Below, one piece after another: positions 61,194 through 64,000 of a DNA stretch of 64,000 nucleotides. Every line of letters starts with the position of its first letter. The first letter of the stretch is position 1. The notes below the pieces were generated by a model. The model was not told the DNA's origin. It ran no database searches and worked only from the letters and a program-made list of their open reading frames with translations. Source of the stretch: H2-BAC3 sp045863035 (GTDB lineage: Bacteria; Bacteroidota; Ignavibacteria; Ignavibacteriales; Ignavibacteriaceae); NCBI GenBank assembly GCA_045863035.1, contig BTUV01000009.1:10662-74661 (forward strand), in the 5' to 3' direction. The position numbers and the translations under genes are program-made.

Positions 61194-62771
61194 TTAGTCT
61201 ATAGGATTTATTCTTATCACAATGGCATTGTATCTATATCTAAAAATTGTAATTTTTTGATAGTTGTTTTTAAATACCAATTCAGTATCTGTTGATTCTT
61301 CATTTACTTTTTGGTAGCTTGAAAAAACATTTTTGAGTGACTCAAAAACAACATCTTCCTTACCATAGCCAGTTCCTGTTAATTGTATGCGATATGCAAA
61401 TCCATAAGGCACTGCGGATTTATTAAAAACATAATTTGTGTTATACCAGCTATCACCTGCTATCAACCATGGATTGCCTAAAACATAAAAGGTTAATAGG
61501 GCACTATTAGAAAGTTTTTCAGCAGAAATGAATTCATGTTCAGAACCGTATTTGCTAATATCCTCCTCCTTCTTATTAAATTTAGTTATAATAGTAGAGA
61601 AACTAGAGTTAAAGTCGAAACCGGCAACAGTCTTATCAGTAATTTCACTTTCGATTCGTCCCGTAATCTTAGAAATATCAAAAAAATCTGTTTGGACATA
61701 GTTGAATTTAGTTTCTCCGGATAGCAGATAGTTTGTCAGATCACCTGAAACGTCTTCGTATTGTGGATTCACGATATATTTTCCTTCTTTGTCTATAAAT
61801 CCAACTTTTTTCCTACTTCCCACAATTGCAAGATCATTTATAAATGGTAATGCAACTTCGAATTGGGGGTTAATAACATATTTGCCTTCTTTATCAATGT
61901 AACCAAATGTATCGCTTGACTTAACTGCTCCGTATTCATTACCCCGGAAATTAAATGCCGCAGTAAACTGAGGATTAATTACGATTTTTCCATCGTGATC
62001 GCACCATCCCGCTTTACCATCCTGAATAAACAGAAACAAATCATTGTCATTAGATAAATAAGAAAACTGTGGATTAATAACATATTTTCCTTCGCTATTA
62101 ATTACTCCGTATTTATTATCTACGGCAACTACTGCTTTGTCGCTAACAAAACCATTTGCTCTATCGAATTGATAATTGATAGCAATAGCTCCGTCTTTTC
62201 CAATATAACCCCATTTCCCCTCAGAATTTTTAACAGCACACTTATCATTGTAGAACTGTGCGACAGCAGAAAATTGTGGATTAATAACAATTTTACCCTC
62301 TTTATCCACAAAACCCCATTTTTTGCCATCATCACCAATAATGCTAAAAGCTGAAAGTCCTTCGCTGAACAAATAAACATCCTGTGCCTCTGATAGCGTA
62401 AATATAACCTCTCCTTTTGTATTAATTGCTTTTGGAGCACTATTTTCAGAAACAACCCATGCAATTCCGTCATTAAAAACGGTCGCTCCGATGAAGTTTG
62501 CAGAAATCACATATTTCCCATCTTCTCCAATATAACCCCATTTTGGTTCCTCACCTGAAGATTGAACTAATGCTAATCCCTCTCTGAAAACCGTAGCGTT
62601 AAGAAACTGAGGATTAATAACAATTTTACCCGTTTTATCTACATATTGAAAGTTATCACCAACTTTCACAGGGATCAAATCTATTTCAGGAATCACATTC
62701 TCATTTTTTGAACAGGATGTAAATGCTGTTATCATTAAGAGATAGATTGTTGCTCGTAGAAAGTTTTTCAT
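61194..62771 (-). CDS. WG-repeat lipoprotein
   Basis: A 525-residue lipoprotein: signal peptide with lipobox FTSC (Cys20). About eleven WG repeats span residues 40-370, almost all with the core (Y/F)IDKEGKYVINPQF or WGYIGEDGKYVIS. A C-terminal domain of about 150 residues without WG repeats follows (SEITDKTVAGFDFNSSFSTI to the end). It is more AT-rich than the flanking genes and lies between 146-bp direct repeats, which suggests arrival by insertion. The other WG-repeat protein of the window (5010-6113) shares the repeat type but not the length or the tail. No known function. Confidence 0.85.
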   Translation of the reverse strand: MKNFLRATIYLLMITAFTSCSKNENVIPEIDLIPVKVGDNFQYVDKTGKIVINPQFLNATVFREGLALVQSSGEEPKWGYIGEDGKYVISANFIGATVFNDGIAWVVSENSAPKAINTKGEVIFTLSEAQDVYLFSEGLSAFSIIGDDGKKWGFVDKEGKIVINPQFSAVAQFYNDKCAVKNSEGKWGYIGKDGAIAINYQFDRANGFVSDKAVVAVDNKYGVINSEGKYVINPQFSYLSNDNDLFLFIQDGKAGWCDHDGKIVINPQFTAAFNFRGNEYGAVKSSDTFGYIDKEGKYVINPQFEVALPFINDLAIVGSRKKVGFIDKEGKYIVNPQYEDVSGDLTNYLLSGETKFNYVQTDFFDISKITGRIESEITDKTVAGFDFNSSFSTIITKFNKKEEDISKYGSEHEFISAEKLSNSALLTFYVLGNPWLIAGDSWYNTNYVFNKSAVPYGFAYRIQLTGTGYGKEDVVFESLKNVFSSYQKVNEESTDTELVFKNNYQKITIFRYRYNAIVIRINPID

Positions 62772-63268
62772 AAATTGTCCTTTTGTGTTTTCCTACTCGT
62801 TTGGCTTTTCGGTTTCGCCCCGTTTTATTGGTTTCTGGTCTCCAAATTAAATAATTAAAATTTTATTAAACGACCGTTTTTATAATCTTATAGGAATATG
62901 ACTTGCTAAAATCCTGATCTGCGTATAAAATGGAAATATTTAATACAACAACTTTTAATTCAAAAATACAAAAATGATTACAAACAATCCAAATGTTAAA
63001 ATAAAATGAGAATAACTATCAACCAACCAAAGATTATGTTCTAACACCTTTATTAACCCTTTTATTAACCCTTTTATTAACCTTTTTATTAACCTTTTTA
63101 TTAACCCTTTTATTAACCCTTTTATTAACCCCTTTATTTCTCGCTAAATTTATCTCTTATTAATTGAAAGTTCGCTAATACATATTCTGTAGAAAAGTTG
63201 GCTGCAAATAATACATGGTAAAAAATCACTTTTGATTATAAGTTTCGTAAACTTAAAATCAATTTAAA
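62772..63268. other. AT-rich intergenic region upstream of the WG lipoprotein
   Basis: Strongly AT-rich, without a gene. It holds a 12-bp tandem repeat (63047-63137). On the minus strand it contains the promoter region of the WG lipoprotein gene; no element is certain. Confidence 0.6.
63047..63137. repeat. TTTTATTAACCC 12-bp tandem array
   Basis: Seven head-to-tail copies of a 12-bp unit, ttttattaaccc with a sliding T/C count (tttttattaacc in the middle copies). They lie inside the segment bounded by the 146-bp direct repeats. Confidence 0.92.
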
Positions 63269-63414
63269 CGGCGGCACAGGCCCATCTGATCCGGATAAAT
63301 GGGTTAAAGTATCCTATAAGATTAACTTGACCCCAAGAGACAAGAGATTCTAATTTAGAATTCAGCTCTTAAAGCAAAAAAGCCGCCCCGTGAAAACAGG
63401 GCGGCTTTTTTTAT
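63269..63414. repeat. 146-bp direct repeat, right copy
   Basis: A copy of the PEGA lipoprotein 3' end and terminator with one base change. It has no upstream part of the gene, so it encodes nothing on its own. It marks the right end of the 2.1-kb segment that contains the WG lipoprotein gene. Confidence 0.95.
63382..63412 (+). terminator. Duplicated Rho-independent terminator
   Basis: Same stem and seven-T run as at 61111-61141. On this copy no gene lies upstream on the plus strand. Confidence 0.85.
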
Positions 63415-63451
63415 GGGTATATATTATTACGGAAGATTATGACAATTTTCG

Positions 63452-63687
63452 GTAGAGACGTCGCAAATGCTAACCGAATGTTTTATTTACAATGATGTTT
63501 TGCATTTGCGGCGTCTCAGGGAAGAAGGTGCGGGTGGTTAACGGAAATATAATTTGTACGGTATTTCGTTTGACGGGTCTTACCCGGACACATGGACGGA
63601 TTCGCCCGGTACACCCTGAGACGCTGCAATCGCCGTGGTGATTTGATTGGATATATATATCCTCGGCGGCGATTGCAACGTCTCTAC
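63452..63687. repeat. Bipartite palindromic element, copy B1
   Basis: Hairpin 1 is GTAGAGACGTCGCAAATGC ... GCATTTGCGGCGTCTC and hairpin 2 is GAGACGCTGCAATCGC ... GCGATTGCAACGTCTCTAC, joined by about 100 bp. Compared with 32320, the bases that differ in hairpin 1 do so on both arms (CACAAATGC/GCATTTGTG against CGCAAATGC/GCATTTGCG), so pairing is kept. The spacer is unrelated. Confidence 0.9.
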
Positions 63688-63713
63688 AAAAAACGAATCA
63701 AAAAGGTTACGTT

Positions 63714-63886
63714 GTAGAGACGTCGCAAATGCTAACCGAATGTTTTATTTATAATGATGTTTTGCATTTGCGGCGTCTCAGGGAAGAATATGCGAAGAGG
63801 AATAAACACAGATACGCAATGAGACGCTGCAATCGCAGAAAATTGTTATGTGTACAAGATCCGTTTGGCGATTGCAACGTCTCTAC
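63714..63886. repeat. Bipartite palindromic element, copy B2
   Basis: A shorter copy (173 bp). The hairpins are as in B1, with only one base changed in the loop of hairpin 1 and a different, shorter spacer. A degenerate third hairpin-1 arm (gcatttgtcgcatttcaagg) follows near 63920. Confidence 0.9.
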
Positions 63887-64000
63887 CGGGGGCGGATTAT
63901 TTTGTTAACCACAATTATTTGCATTTGTCGCATTTCAAGGAACGGGATAAAATGTAAATAATTCATGTGTGCCGCAAATAATGTCAACCCTTCGGGTTTT

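Noticed and set aside
63452..63886. CRISPR array suggested by repeated palindromes near the window end
   Set aside because: Only two units, of different length, with two different hairpins each and no regular spacers; no cas genes.

Overview
The window comes from a Gram-negative bacterium of the FCB group, most likely Ignavibacteria/Chlorobi-related. The evidence is two secreted proteins with type IX secretion (T9SS) C-terminal sorting domains carrying the NxPNPFN motif, outer-membrane TonB-receptor-type proteins with carboxypeptidase-regulatory N-termini, Shine-Dalgarno sites of the AAGGAG type, and intergenic DNA full of short palindromic repeats. Two runs of exactly 100 N (32704-32803, 54958-55057) show it is a scaffolded draft assembly. 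No rRNA, tRNA, CRISPR array, transposase or phage gene was found.

Layout. 1-4325: the end of a Crp/Fnr regulator, then a co-directional respiratory/nitrosative-stress-type operon (two DUF2249 proteins, two heme-copper-oxidase-like membrane proteins, an Fe-S assembly factor, a ferredoxin, a DUF6448 protein) behind an FNR/DNR-like box. 5010-14953: WG-repeat protein, cytosine-deaminase-like enzyme, a T9SS protein, fructose-1,6-bisphosphatase, a TonB-type receptor and an outer-membrane protein. 15229-18550: an AT-rich four-gene cassette (Abi-C-like protein, zinc-ribbon membrane protein with a frameshift, DUF4062 protein, Schlafen-AlbA_2/ATPase regulator) that looks like an uncharacterised defence system. 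19412-22294: a candidate sigma-54-dependent small RNA lying opposite DUF3109-rpoN. 22382-28303: a symporter, a HAD phosphatase, a c-di-AMP phosphodiesterase-type HD protein and XerC/D recombinase. 28385-42235: envelope polysaccharide locus (MsbA-like exporter, O-antigen-ligase-like protein with a large inserted domain, sugar-phosphate transferase, glycosyltransferases, flippase) ending in NAD kinase. 43234-54864: TonB-type receptor, a giant lamin-tail-domain protein, SDR, and a T9SS protein with BNR/Ycf48-like repeats. 55058-59613: heme biosynthesis cluster (cytochrome-assembly-like protein, hemA, protoporphyrinogen oxidase, hemB). 59844-64000: two lipoproteins, a WG-repeat lipoprotein flanked by 146-bp direct repeats, and a repeat-rich end.

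The strongest candidates for something undescribed are (i) the perfectly spaced sigma-54 promoter followed about 110 nt later by an intrinsic terminator, both on the minus strand and just upstream of rpoN; (ii) the Abi-C/zinc-ribbon/DUF4062/AlbA_2 cassette; (iii) a bipartite palindromic repeat with compensatory stem changes, whose terminal motif has also expanded in frame inside a secreted protein; (iv) a 146-bp duplication of a gene 3' end and its terminator bracketing an AT-rich insert; and (v) a Wzy/WaaL-type ligase with about 280 inserted residues. All family assignments were made by reading motifs, not by database search.
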